Assembly (NCBI GenBank): GCA_964009845.1
Contig: CAXGIQ010000071.1
Span: 1-7,294, forward strand
Length of the DNA: 7,294 bases
Direction of reading: 5' to 3'
Source: UBA7312 sp002715345
GTDB lineage: Bacteria > Bacteroidota > Bacteroidia > Flavobacteriales > UBA7312
Shown here piece by piece: positions 1-7,221 of the stretch; position 1 is the first letter of the stretch; the number at the start of each line of letters is the position of its first letter. The notes under the pieces were generated by a model, which saw only the letters and a list, made by a program, of their open reading frames with translations, had not been told where the DNA came from and did not search any database. The position numbers were made by a program, and so were the translations under genes.

Positions 1-528
1 TTTGCTGATAATCCTTTTTTGCCAAAGTTTTACGAGCATCCTGAGCGACATGCATTTCCTTTGGAGTTATTTTTCATGGCTGAACGTTATCAGCAACTAG
101 GAGAACTGAGTTCGGGAGATTTGTTTTCTGCTCAAGTGGTTTCCGATTACTTTTTTATGAAATCGAAACTTTTTGCACAAAACAATTTGAAGGAAGATGA
201 ACTTTTGTTGTTTAATCGTTTGTCTGATATTGCCTTGAAAAACCTACCAAGGCCAGATGTGTTGTTATACCTTCATTCGGATGTAAATCGTCTGCAAGTA
301 AACATTCGTAAAAGAGCTAGAGATTACGAACAGAACATATCGGACGAGTATCTTCTGCAGATTCAGGAACGATACTTTGATTATTTTAAGAAACAAAAAG
401 ATTTTCCAGTACTTATAGTAGATGTTGGTAAGGTAGATTTTGTGGAGGACGCTCTGGTGTATCAACAGATGGTTTCCTTATTGGTAAAGGAATATGAAGT
501 CGGATTGCACCGCATTTCTTTAGCATAA
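1..528 (+). CDS. Deoxynucleoside kinase, C-terminal part (5' end outside window)
   Basis: The frame is open from base 1 and ends at TAA 526-528, giving 175 visible residues. The P-loop-bearing N-terminus lies upstream of the window. The visible part matches the deoxynucleoside kinase family (dAK/dGK/dCK/TK2 type), which transfers phosphate from ATP to a deoxynucleoside in cytoplasmic salvage. Visible family marks are the NPFLPKFYEHPERHAFPLEL segment at the start, a SDYFFMKSKLFA segment, and the Arg-rich LID region around bases 301-340 (IRKRARDYEQNISDEYL), whose arginines contact ATP phosphates in characterised members. The C-terminal FPVLIVDVGKVDFVED stretch is also typical. An internal TTG at 19 could be read as a start, but the upstream codons continue the family sequence, so it is not one. 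In Bacteroidota this gene is often next to or fused with folK; that cannot be seen here. The substrate base (A, G or C) cannot be assigned. Confidence 0.88.
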   Translation, partial: FADNPFLPKFYEHPERHAFPLELFFMAERYQQLGELSSGDLFSAQVVSDYFFMKSKLFAQNNLKEDELLLFNRLSDIALKNLPRPDVLLYLHSDVNRLQVNIRKRARDYEQNISDEYLLQIQERYFDYFKKQKDFPVLIVDVGKVDFVEDALVYQQMVSLLVKEYEVGLHRISLA

Positions 529-558
529 AAAAAGACAACCAACTGGTTGCCTTTTTAT
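527..558. terminator. Bidirectional intrinsic terminator between convergent genes
   Basis: A hairpin with arms CAACC (536-540) and GGTTG (545-549) around a 4-nt AACT loop is extended by a G-C pair (534/551) across one A-C mismatch, then by an A tract on the left (527-533) and a T tract on the right (552-556). Read on the + strand it ends the kinase gene. Read on the - strand it has an even longer T tract (seven) and ends the lipoprotein gene. It lies within the 45 bp separating the two stop codons. Confidence 0.75.
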
Positions 559-573
559 TAAAGTATTTTTCAA

Positions 574-2223
574 TTACTCAATTGTAATTCCAGCAAATTC
601 AATATCGTTTTGTGCTTCGGATTTCAAACTGTCATCCAAAGTAAATGCTTTATTAAGATTTTCTAATACTAGAGCATTGTTTCCAGAACGAGCAGCAGAA
701 ACTGCATTTAAGTAATGAGCAGCAGCAGTAGTAGCTGAAGTTGTTACATTGTTTCCGTTCATGATTTTTGCCAAAGTAGCATTGTAACCGTTTCCGTTTA
801 ATTTGCTAACAGCTCCTTTGTAATCTCCTTGGCGTATATCTAAAATTCCTTGGTTTACAGCAGCTGCATTTCCTTGATCAAACAAAGTTTGTGCTTTATC
901 GATGTTGCCTTCCCAAGCAGCAATGATTCCGTAGTTTTCTAAAACAGGACCTTCGTTAGCAGAAATAGTGTTTGCTTTGTCTAACCAATTTTTAGCTTGC
1001 GCCACATCTCCTTCAGCTAAGTGCAGAGCTGCGATGTTGTTAAAACCTCTATAATCGTTCGGGAACTGTGTGGTTGCTGTTGTGTAGATAGCCATGTCGC
1101 TATCCGTAAGTTCAGCAGCAAACAACAGTTCTTTGTTGTCTAACTCAGCAGGGTTCTCTGTTGCTAAAGCAGCAATCTCTTCATCTGTTTTCTTTGGTTG
1201 ATATGCGCGTAACGTGATGGTTGCTTTTCTTAATTTTGGCAATACATCATCCTCTAAAGCGTCATAGATTTCAGCCATATCACGAATAGCTTCCTCTCTT
1301 TTTTGAGGATCGTTTTGACTGCGAACAATGTTCAATACTTTGCTCTTGTCTTTCATTTGAGAAGCCTTTACCAAAGAATTAAATCCACCCCAGTCTTCTC
1401 CTTTAGATGATTGGATGTAAAGTTCGTTGTTGAGTGAACCATCTACTTTTAAGCTTCTTAACAATTGCTTAGCGTAGTTGAATGTTGAGATGGCTCTGTT
1501 GTCAGATACTTTATCGTTAACATCTTGCGTTCCTTCTGGAGAAGCAAAAGAAGAGATTTCAATACTGTGTGTTTTGTAACCTAGCTGTGCGAATTTTTTC
1601 AAACGCTTCATGTCGTCAGAACTCTTTTGAGAGTAGCGAACATTGGATTGGTTTACTGAGAAGTAAATAGTAGCCGTTTCATCCAAAATTGTTTCGTGCT
1701 CGTAAGTGTGCGCTGCAATAGCAGGAACTTCATTGTTAGCAACACGAGTGGCAGTTGCCATTACACCTTCTGCAATTTTTTTATTTCCTAAACTTTTAGT
1801 TTTATCATTCAATGTTGCAGTTGCTCTCGCATACAAGTCTAATGTATACATGCTTTCATTGTAATCAATCGCATCATTATAGGTGAATTTTCCTCCAGTT
1901 ACATAACCGATAGTAATTCCATTGCTTGAAACTTGTTCTCCCTGCAGAGTTACTGATTTGAATACATATTGATAAAACTCGCCATTTTTTTGTCCTACTA
2001 AAGCAGGAGTAAATTTCATAGTTGCTTTTTTGTTGAAGTATTTTTCTGGTATAGTAACATCTAACTCAATCGCTACTTTTCCACCGTGCACTTCTATTTC
2101 TGTTGGCGTTACAGTATAGTCTATGTTTTCAAATTTTGAAATCATTGAAGAAAGCCCGCAACTATTCAGAACAAATGCAATAGCTACAATCAAAGGTAAT
2201 CCCATGTTTTTTCTCTTTTTCAT
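574..2223 (-). CDS. Outer-membrane lipoprotein with OmpA-like domain and TPR-like repeats
   Basis: This is a 549-residue protein starting with a lipoprotein signal: a basic MKKRK start, a hydrophobic core, and lipobox LNSC with acylated Cys22. No acidic residues follow the Cys, so the Bacteroidota surface-export signal (LES) is not evident and a periplasm-facing lipoprotein is more likely (inference). Residues about 35-170 look beta-rich and are not recognised. Residues about 185-340 resemble an OmpA-type domain in its long Bacteroidota form: a YFSVNQSNV strand, SSFASPEG (224-231), an NRA motif (242-244), an inserted helical stretch containing GEDWGGFNSLV, and a final LRKATITLRAY strand. The canonical peptidoglycan-binding Asp (GHTD) is replaced by Ser228, while Arg243 is kept. 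Residues about 366-535 are Ala-rich helical hairpins of TPR type (NNIAALHLAEGDVAQAKNWLDKA, YGIIAAWEGNIDKAQTLF). ATG at 2223 places the signal peptide correctly. The gene is divergent from an OmpA/TSP3 gene. A role in envelope structure or assembly is inferred, with no specific function assigned. Confidence 0.85.
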   Translation of the reverse strand: MKKRKNMGLPLIVAIAFVLNSCGLSSMISKFENIDYTVTPTEIEVHGGKVAIELDVTIPEKYFNKKATMKFTPALVGQKNGEFYQYVFKSVTLQGEQVSSNGITIGYVTGGKFTYNDAIDYNESMYTLDLYARATATLNDKTKSLGNKKIAEGVMATATRVANNEVPAIAAHTYEHETILDETATIYFSVNQSNVRYSQKSSDDMKRLKKFAQLGYKTHSIEISSFASPEGTQDVNDKVSDNRAISTFNYAKQLLRSLKVDGSLNNELYIQSSKGEDWGGFNSLVKASQMKDKSKVLNIVRSQNDPQKREEAIRDMAEIYDALEDDVLPKLRKATITLRAYQPKKTDEEIAALATENPAELDNKELLFAAELTDSDMAIYTTATTQFPNDYRGFNNIAALHLAEGDVAQAKNWLDKANTISANEGPVLENYGIIAAWEGNIDKAQTLFDQGNAAAVNQGILDIRQGDYKGAVSKLNGNGYNATLAKIMNGNNVTTSATTAAAHYLNAVSAARSGNNALVLENLNKAFTLDDSLKSEAQNDIEFAGITIE

Positions 2224-2256
2224 TACTAGATAGTATGGTTTAATTCTAATTAATCA

Positions 2257-2264
2257 CAAAGATA
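2257..2264 (-). promoter_or_regulatory. Candidate -7 box of the lipoprotein gene
   Basis: On the - strand this reads TATCTTTG, a full match to the Bacteroidota -7 consensus TAnnTTTG. It ends 33 nt before the ATG, predicting a leader of roughly 25-30 nt. The nearest TTTG-like -33 element on the - strand is at 2292-2289, 24 nt away, slightly longer than the usual spacing, so the -33 assignment is uncertain. No Shine-Dalgarno sequence precedes the start, which is normal in this phylum. Confidence 0.5.
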
Positions 2265-2358
2265 TATAAAATAGCATACTCACTCTCTCAAAAAACAGGA
2301 CTTTTCAATGCTCTTTTGTTGATAAACATACTTGAAATCAAAAGTGAAAAACTTTAAT

Positions 2359-2366
2359 TAGATTTG
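2359..2366 (+). promoter_or_regulatory. Candidate -7 box of the OmpA/TSP3 gene
   Basis: TAGATTTG matches TAnnTTTG fully. The nearest upstream TTG (2332-2334) is 24 nt away, a little longer than usual. Only 13 nt separate the box from the ATG at 2380, so the transcript leader would be about 8-10 nt. The start codon itself is secure because it opens the signal peptide and no later Met precedes it. Confidence 0.45.
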
Positions 2367-2379
2367 TAGATTCTGTATA

Positions 2380-3993
2380 ATGAGAAAGTACTATTTCATA
2401 CTGTTTGTTTTTTTGAGTTTTACTGCAAGTGCTCAAGAGTCTATTATGAGTTCTTTCAAGAATGGGCTCAATAAATTGGATGTCGGTATGCATGGAGGAG
2501 GTTTTATTGGTTTAACAGATGTACAGCGATATAATTTTTATCCAGCTTCTATAGAAGGGTATAATGCTTTAAAAGGAGGTGGGGGTATCAGTTTTGCTTA
2601 TCCTTTTAATCATTTACATTCGGTAAAGTTAAGTGCAGCTAAAGGACAGTTAGGAGGTGTTATTACTCAAAACCAAGTTTCAGCTTTAGCTTTAGGTAAT
2701 CATATTAATAGTGATTTACCTCAGGATGGTCTTTTACTCCATCATAACTTTTATTACATAGATTTTACACATTCTCTTGACATTTTTAAGTTTTTTAATT
2801 CTAGAAAAAAAAGGATTTACACTACATCTAAAAAAGTTAATTTAAAAACTATTTTTGGATTCAATACAATGTTTTACAGGTCATATGTAACTTCTATTTC
2901 AAACCCACTGCAAGTTGCTCGAGATGCAAATGGATCAGTAATGTATAGAGGCTATGACGCTGGTTCTCCACAAACTGATAATCCAAATGAATTTGCTAAA
3001 AAAAGTAGGGTGCAAAATATGTCTATTGTTACAGGTTTAGAACTTAATAGTAGGTTGAGTAAAAAACTTGTCATGAATACTGGAATGAAATATTTCATAT
3101 CACAATCAGATGATTTGGATGGTTGGGTGATTGATGCAGGAGACAAAATAGTAAACGATAAATTTAGCTATTTATATCTAGGACTTACCTATATGTTAAG
3201 AAAAGAGGTAGTTGCAGATGAATGGACAAGTCCATTAGATGATTTGTATCAGTTTAAAGAGGATGTTTCTTACAAGATAGATGGCTTAATGACAGATGTT
3301 GATCAGGATGGTGTTTCTGATCATTTTGATAAAGATTTGAACTCACCTTTGGGAGCTGTTGTTAATGGATCTGGTGTTAGTATGGATTCTGATTCTGATG
3401 GAATAATTGACCTGTATGATAAAGAGCGATTTTCTAATTTAGGAGCTGTGGTAAATGAGTATGGTATAGAATATGATGATGACCAAGACGGTATTCCAAA
3501 TAGTAAGGATTTAGATTCAAATACTAAATTAGGAGAGTTAGTTGATATTAATGGTAGAACTATTGGATTGGATTATAATTCAACTACATTAGCAAATGGA
3601 AGAAGTGCTGTGTCAAATGGATTTTTACCATCTATATTCTTTGATAATGGTTCTTCTGTAGTTAACTCAGAACAATACAAGCTGTTGGCATCAGTAGTGC
3701 AAACTTTATTAAAAAATCCTGAATTTGATTTGATTGTTGTTGGTCATACTGATAGTAGGGGAACTGTGGATAATAATGAAGTGTTGGGGTATGAAAGAGC
3801 TGCAGAAGTGGTTAGAATATTGACGGCTGTTTTTGGTGTTCCTTTAGAGAGGTTTGAGATACAAACTAGAGGTGAAACGCAACCTTTAGCATTGCCTCCA
3901 GCTATAAGTGTTGAAGTTGAAACACCAATAAGTGGTTTAGATGATCATCTGTCTGAAATAAATCGAAGGGTCGATTTCGAAATTGCTGAATAA
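2380..3993 (+). CDS. OmpA-family outer-membrane protein with TSP3 repeats
   Basis: This 537-residue protein begins with a cleavable signal peptide (MRKYYFILFVFLSFTASAQ, cleavage near residue 19, no lipobox Cys). Residues about 33-275 are rich in alternating aromatic and glycine strands (MHGGGFIGL, GGGGISFAYPF, ending SYLYLGLTYML) and probably form an outer-membrane beta-barrel. Residues 306-395 hold three thrombospondin type 3-like acidic repeats expected to bind calcium. Residues about 415-535 form a C-terminal OmpA domain: FFDNGSSVVNS, GHTDSRG (455-461), YERA (471-474), RGETQPLA, and NRRVDFEI. The ligand-binding pair known from OmpA structures, an Asp and an Arg 15 residues apart, is present as Asp458 and Arg473, so binding to peptidoglycan is expected. 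The role inferred is tethering the outer membrane to the cell wall. The segment between GETQPLA and NRRVDF is longer than in most OmpA domains. The gene appears monocistronic, has no Shine-Dalgarno sequence, and is followed by a strong terminator. Confidence 0.9.
   Translation: MRKYYFILFVFLSFTASAQESIMSSFKNGLNKLDVGMHGGGFIGLTDVQRYNFYPASIEGYNALKGGGGISFAYPFNHLHSVKLSAAKGQLGGVITQNQVSALALGNHINSDLPQDGLLLHHNFYYIDFTHSLDIFKFFNSRKKRIYTTSKKVNLKTIFGFNTMFYRSYVTSISNPLQVARDANGSVMYRGYDAGSPQTDNPNEFAKKSRVQNMSIVTGLELNSRLSKKLVMNTGMKYFISQSDDLDGWVIDAGDKIVNDKFSYLYLGLTYMLRKEVVADEWTSPLDDLYQFKEDVSYKIDGLMTDVDQDGVSDHFDKDLNSPLGAVVNGSGVSMDSDSDGIIDLYDKERFSNLGAVVNEYGIEYDDDQDGIPNSKDLDSNTKLGELVDINGRTIGLDYNSTTLANGRSAVSNGFLPSIFFDNGSSVVNSEQYKLLASVVQTLLKNPEFDLIVVGHTDSRGTVDNNEVLGYERAAEVVRILTAVFGVPLERFEIQTRGETQPLALPPAISVEVETPISGLDDHLSEINRRVDFEIAE
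3295..3564 (+). repeat. Three tandem 30-residue TSP3 repeats (90-bp period)
   Basis: Three units in exact 30-residue register start at residues 306, 336 and 366 of the OmpA protein. Each opens with a DxDxDG-type loop: DVDQDGVSDHFD, DSDSDGIIDLYD and DDDQDGIPNSKD. Each continues with a conserved LGAVVN/LGELVD segment and a GV/GI/GR turn. The pattern is the thrombospondin type 3 calcium-binding motif. The third unit is the most divergent in its second half and has Asn in place of the Asp at loop position nine. DNA identity between units is limited, so this looks like an old protein repeat rather than a recent duplication. Confidence 0.85.
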
Positions 3994-3998
3994 AAAAC

Positions 3999-4025
3999 AA
4001 AATCCCGTATTTGCGGGATTTTTTT
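3999..4025. terminator. Strong bidirectional terminator
   Basis: A 9-bp stem AAAATCCCG/CGGGATTTT (3999-4007 with 4014-4022) encloses a 6-nt loop and is followed by a T tract to 4025. An A-rich stretch at 3992-3997 gives the matching T tract on the other strand. It ends the OmpA/TSP3 gene, and its T tract overlaps the stop codon of the convergent methyltransferase gene (4024-4026), for which it should also act as terminator. Confidence 0.85.
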
Positions 4026-4554
4026 ATGCTTGTAGTTTTTGAAAAAAGTCCCAAATTACAACTCCTGAACTTACTGATATGTTTAAGGAATGCTTGGTTC
4101 CGTATTGCGGAATCTCAATAACTATATCACTTTCGCTTACGATTGCTTGTTCCACACCTTTCACTTCGTTTCCAAAAACCAATGCGTATTTCATATTTTT
4201 TTTTGGATTAAAATCATGCAGCATAACCGCTTTGTCAGCTTGTTCAATACTGATGATGTGATAGCCACCTTCCTTAAGATCTTGGATGCAGTCAATACTA
4301 TTGGTGCAATGCTGCCAGGTAACAGATTCGCTGGCGCCTAATGCTGTTTTTCTAATTTCCTTATGTGGTGGAGTAGGTGTGATACCACACAAACAGATTT
4401 TCTCTACTAAAAAAGCATCGGAAGTTCGGAAAACAGAACCTACATTGTGTGCGCTTCTAACATTGTCGAGCACAATTACAAGGGGTATTTTCTGACTGTT
4501 TTTAAATTCTTCTAAATTCAGTCTATTTAACTCGTTATTTTTTAACTTACGCAT
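4024..4554 (-). CDS. SpoU/TrmH-family RNA 2'-O-methyltransferase
   Basis: This 176-residue protein consists essentially of one SPOUT methyltransferase domain with a deep trefoil-knot fold, which uses S-adenosylmethionine to methylate a ribose 2'-OH of tRNA or rRNA in the cytoplasm. All three SpoU motifs are visible. Motif 1 is LDNVRSAHNVGSVFRTSDAF (29-48), with Asn37 and the putative catalytic Arg43. Motif 2 is LVFGNEVKGV (125-134). Motif 3 is IEIPQYGTKHSLNISVSSGV (146-165), containing the SLN signature that helps form the knot and cofactor pocket. Its length is closer to single-domain enzymes such as TrmL than to RlmB, which has an extra N-terminal RNA-binding domain. The substrate (tRNA position 18, 34 or other, or rRNA) cannot be decided from sequence alone, so no symbol is given. 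The start at 4554 lies 39 bp from the divergent mutS start. An AAAGG sequence directly abuts the ATG, too close to act as a normal Shine-Dalgarno. Confidence 0.9.
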   Translation of the reverse strand: MRKLKNNELNRLNLEEFKNSQKIPLVIVLDNVRSAHNVGSVFRTSDAFLVEKICLCGITPTPPHKEIRKTALGASESVTWQHCTNSIDCIQDLKEGGYHIISIEQADKAVMLHDFNPKKNMKYALVFGNEVKGVEQAIVSESDIVIEIPQYGTKHSLNISVSSGVVIWDFFQKLQA

Positions 4555-4571
4555 CCTTTAAATTGAGATTG

Positions 4572-4604
4572 CGAAAGTAAGCATTTAAGTGTAGTGGTGA
4601 CAAA
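4572..4604 (-). promoter_or_regulatory. Candidate promoter of the methyltransferase gene
   Basis: On the - strand the sequence reads TTTG (4604-4601), a 21-nt spacer, then TACTTTCG (4579-4572), matching five of the six fixed bases of TAnnTTTG. The box ends 17 nt before the ATG. If real, the -33 element lies within the first codons of mutS on the opposite strand. I found no comparably good element for mutS on the + strand. Confidence 0.35.
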
Positions 4605-7212
4605 AATAGGAACAAAGAAAAAGAAGAAGGAGACTCCTTTAATGGGGCAATACAACAGTATTAAGGCGAAATATCCATCGGCTATTTTACTGTTTCGTGT
4701 GGGCGATTTTTACGAGACTTTTGGGAAAGATGCTATCAAGGCATCTAGTATTTTAGGCATTACCCTAACTAAGCGTTCTAACGGCTCTTCCAATGAAGAG
4801 TTGGCTGGCTTTCCACATCATGCTTTAGATACCTATTTACCGAAGTTGGTAAGAGCAGGGGAAAGAGTTGCTATTTGCGATCAGCTAGAAGACCCAAAGG
4901 CAACTAAGGGAATTGTGAAAAGGGGTGTGACAGAGTTGGTTACGCCAGGTGTTTCCTACAATGATAAGGTGTTAGACCACAAGGCCAATAACTTTTTGGC
5001 TTGTGTACATTTTACTGCTAAATCTATTGGTGTTTCCTTTTTAGATATTTCCACAGGAGAGTTTTTAGTAGCAGAAGGAAATAGTGAATACATTGGAAAG
5101 CTGTTGCAAAGTTTTGCACCTAATGAAGTGGTGTTTCAAAAACAATATCAACAAAATTTTTTAGAAGCTTTTGGAGATAAGTTTTACACCTTCACTTTAG
5201 AGGATTGGGTGTTTACATCAGAATTTACACAAGAGAAATTGCTCAAGCATTTTGACATAAACTCTTTGAAAGGATTTGGTGTGGATGATTTAGAAGCGGG
5301 TACGATTGCTGCTGGAGCAGCTTTGCATTATTTAGCAGAAACACAGCATCACCAAGTGAAGCATATCGCGTATTTGCAACGAATAGAAGAAGAATATCAT
5401 GTGTGGATGGACCGTTTTACCATTCGTAATTTGGAGTTGTTTTATTCTGCTAACGAAGGAGCAATTACTTTGGTAGATGTATTAGACCATAGCATTACTT
5501 CTATGGGCTCGCGTATGTTGAAGCGTTGGTTGGCGTTTCCGTTAAAAGACAGGCACCCTATTGAAGAGCGTTTGTCTGTTGTGGAGCAGCTGATGCAAGA
5601 CATGAGTCTATCTGGATTACTACAAACACAAATTAAAGAAATAGGCGATTTAGAGCGCTTAATATCCAAAGTAGCGACAGGGCGCATCAACCCAAGAGAG
5701 GTGGTACAATTGAAGAGGGCGCTAACAGCCATTGAACCGATTCAGGCGGCTTGTCATTCAGCTGGAAACAATGCTTTAGAAACTATTGCTGAACAGTTAA
5801 ACCCATGTGCTTTAATTAGAGATAAAATAGCGATTGAAGTACAAGAAGAGCCGCCAGTAGCATTGGCTAAAGGCGGGGTGATGGCTGTCGGAGTGAATGC
5901 TGAATTAGACGACTTGCGCAATATCGCCCGATCTAGTCAGGAGCATTTGCAGCAGATATTGGAAAGAGAAACTGAACGAACAGGCATCCCTTCTTTAAAG
6001 ATTGCCTTCAACAATGTGTTTGGCTACTATTTAGAGGTTCGTAATACGCATAAAGATAAAGTGCCAGAAGAGTGGATTCGTAAACAAACTTTGGTGAATG
6101 CGGAGCGATACATTACGGAAGAACTAAAAGAACTAGAATCAAAAATATTAGGAGCAGAGGAGAAAATAACCGCTTTAGAAAGTAGCTTGTTCAACGATTT
6201 GGTATTGGCTTTGATAGATTATATACAGCCCGTTCAGCTCAATGCGCAGTTGATTGCTAAATTGGATTGCTTATTCTCTTTTGCAGTAGTTTCTAAGCGA
6301 CAGGGTTATGCGAAGCCAAGTATTCAAGAGGGTTTTGAGCTAAACATTAAAAACGGAAGACACCCTGTGATAGAACAGCAGCTCCCGCTAGGAGAAGAAT
6401 ACATTGCTAATGATGTACATTTGGATAGAGAGCAGCAACAAATCATCATGATTACAGGGCCAAACATGTCGGGTAAATCGGCCTTACTTAGGCAAACAGC
6501 CCTCATTGTATTGATGGCACAAATCGGTTGCTTTGTTCCTGCGGAAGCAGCAGAGATTGGTTTGGTGGATAAAATCTTTACAAGGGTAGGAGCATCAGAT
6601 AATATCTCTATGGGAGAATCCACTTTTATGGTAGAGATGAATGAGACAGCGAGTATTCTGAATAATGTTTCGGATAGAAGTTTAATCCTTTTAGATGAAA
6701 TTGGTAGAGGAACTAGTACCTATGATGGTATCTCTATTGCTTGGGCTATTGCCGAGTATTTACATCAACATCCTACAAAAGCGAAAACACTTTTTGCTAC
6801 ACATTATCATGAGTTGAACGAAATGTGTAACACCTTTGAGCGAATCAAAAACTTCAATGTTTCGGTGCAAGAGGCAGGAAGTAAAATCATCTTTTTACGT
6901 AAGTTAATGCCTGGAGGCAGTGCACATAGTTTTGGTATACATGTGGCTAAATTAGCTGGTATGCCTAAAATAGTGTTGCAAAAAGCTAATAAAATTATGC
7001 ATCAGTTGGAGAAAACCCATGCTGTAGATGAATTTGGCGAAACAGCCAAGACAATTACACAACAAGAAGATATGCAACTAAGTTTCTTTCAGTTAGAGGA
7101 TCCGGTATTGGAGCAAATAAGAGATGAAATTCGAGATTTAGATATTGATACCTTAACTCCTGTAGAGGCACTCTTGAAACTGAATGAGATAAAAAAACTA
7201 ACAGGGCAGTAA
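4594..7212 (+). CDS. mutS: DNA mismatch repair protein MutS
   Basis: This full-length 872-residue MutS recognises mispairs and small loops and, with MutL, starts mismatch repair. The mismatch-binding domain I carries the Phe-x-Glu motif (Phe39, Glu41 in GDFYETFG). It is followed by the connector (about 135-260), the lever and clamp domains (about 270-570) including FGYYLEVRNTHKDKVPEEW, and the ATPase domain. The latter has Walker A GPNMSGKS (622-629), the FMVEMNETASIL region, Walker B LILLDE (697-702) with GRGTSTYDG, and the FATHYHEL His-loop (734-741). Near the C-terminus QLSFF (828-832) fits a beta-clamp-binding motif, followed by a helical dimerisation segment (LTPVEALLKLNEIK). No key residue is missing. 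The start is GTG at 4594 or the adjacent GTG at 4597: no in-frame ATG exists upstream before a stop at 4564, and the ATG at 4642 would remove the conserved ETPL lead-in. The Lys-rich KKKKK N-terminus is common in Bacteroidota MutS. Confidence 0.97.
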   Translation: MVTKIGTKKKKKETPLMGQYNSIKAKYPSAILLFRVGDFYETFGKDAIKASSILGITLTKRSNGSSNEELAGFPHHALDTYLPKLVRAGERVAICDQLEDPKATKGIVKRGVTELVTPGVSYNDKVLDHKANNFLACVHFTAKSIGVSFLDISTGEFLVAEGNSEYIGKLLQSFAPNEVVFQKQYQQNFLEAFGDKFYTFTLEDWVFTSEFTQEKLLKHFDINSLKGFGVDDLEAGTIAAGAALHYLAETQHHQVKHIAYLQRIEEEYHVWMDRFTIRNLELFYSANEGAITLVDVLDHSITSMGSRMLKRWLAFPLKDRHPIEERLSVVEQLMQDMSLSGLLQTQIKEIGDLERLISKVATGRINPREVVQLKRALTAIEPIQAACHSAGNNALETIAEQLNPCALIRDKIAIEVQEEPPVALAKGGVMAVGVNAELDDLRNIARSSQEHLQQILERETERTGIPSLKIAFNNVFGYYLEVRNTHKDKVPEEWIRKQTLVNAERYITEELKELESKILGAEEKITALESSLFNDLVLALIDYIQPVQLNAQLIAKLDCLFSFAVVSKRQGYAKPSIQEGFELNIKNGRHPVIEQQLPLGEEYIANDVHLDREQQQIIMITGPNMSGKSALLRQTALIVLMAQIGCFVPAEAAEIGLVDKIFTRVGASDNISMGESTFMVEMNETASILNNVSDRSLILLDEIGRGTSTYDGISIAWAIAEYLHQHPTKAKTLFATHYHELNEMCNTFERIKNFNVSVQEAGSKIIFLRKLMPGGSAHSFGIHVAKLAGMPKIVLQKANKIMHQLEKTHAVDEFGETAKTITQQEDMQLSFFQLEDPVLEQIRDEIRDLDIDTLTPVEALLKLNEIKKLTGQ

Positions 7213-7221
7213 AAAAACAAA

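Noticed and set aside
19..21. TTG as a start codon for the kinase
   Set aside because: The family sequence continues upstream to base 1, so the gene is truncated by the window edge rather than starting here.
265..465. 66-codon open frame on the - strand
   Set aside because: It is entirely antisense to the conserved kinase LID and C-terminal region and has no recognisable protein features.
2952..3146. 64-codon open frame on the - strand
   Set aside because: It lies inside the OmpA/TSP3 gene, antisense, with composition explained by the coding strand.
4079..4495. Three overlapping open frames on the + strand (60-83 codons)
   Set aside because: They are antisense to the methyltransferase, whose three SpoU motifs cover the same bases; they show no family features.
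5442..6623. Two - strand open frames (96 and 99 codons) within mutS
   Set aside because: They are antisense to conserved MutS lever and ATPase sequence, including Walker A, and are shadows of it.
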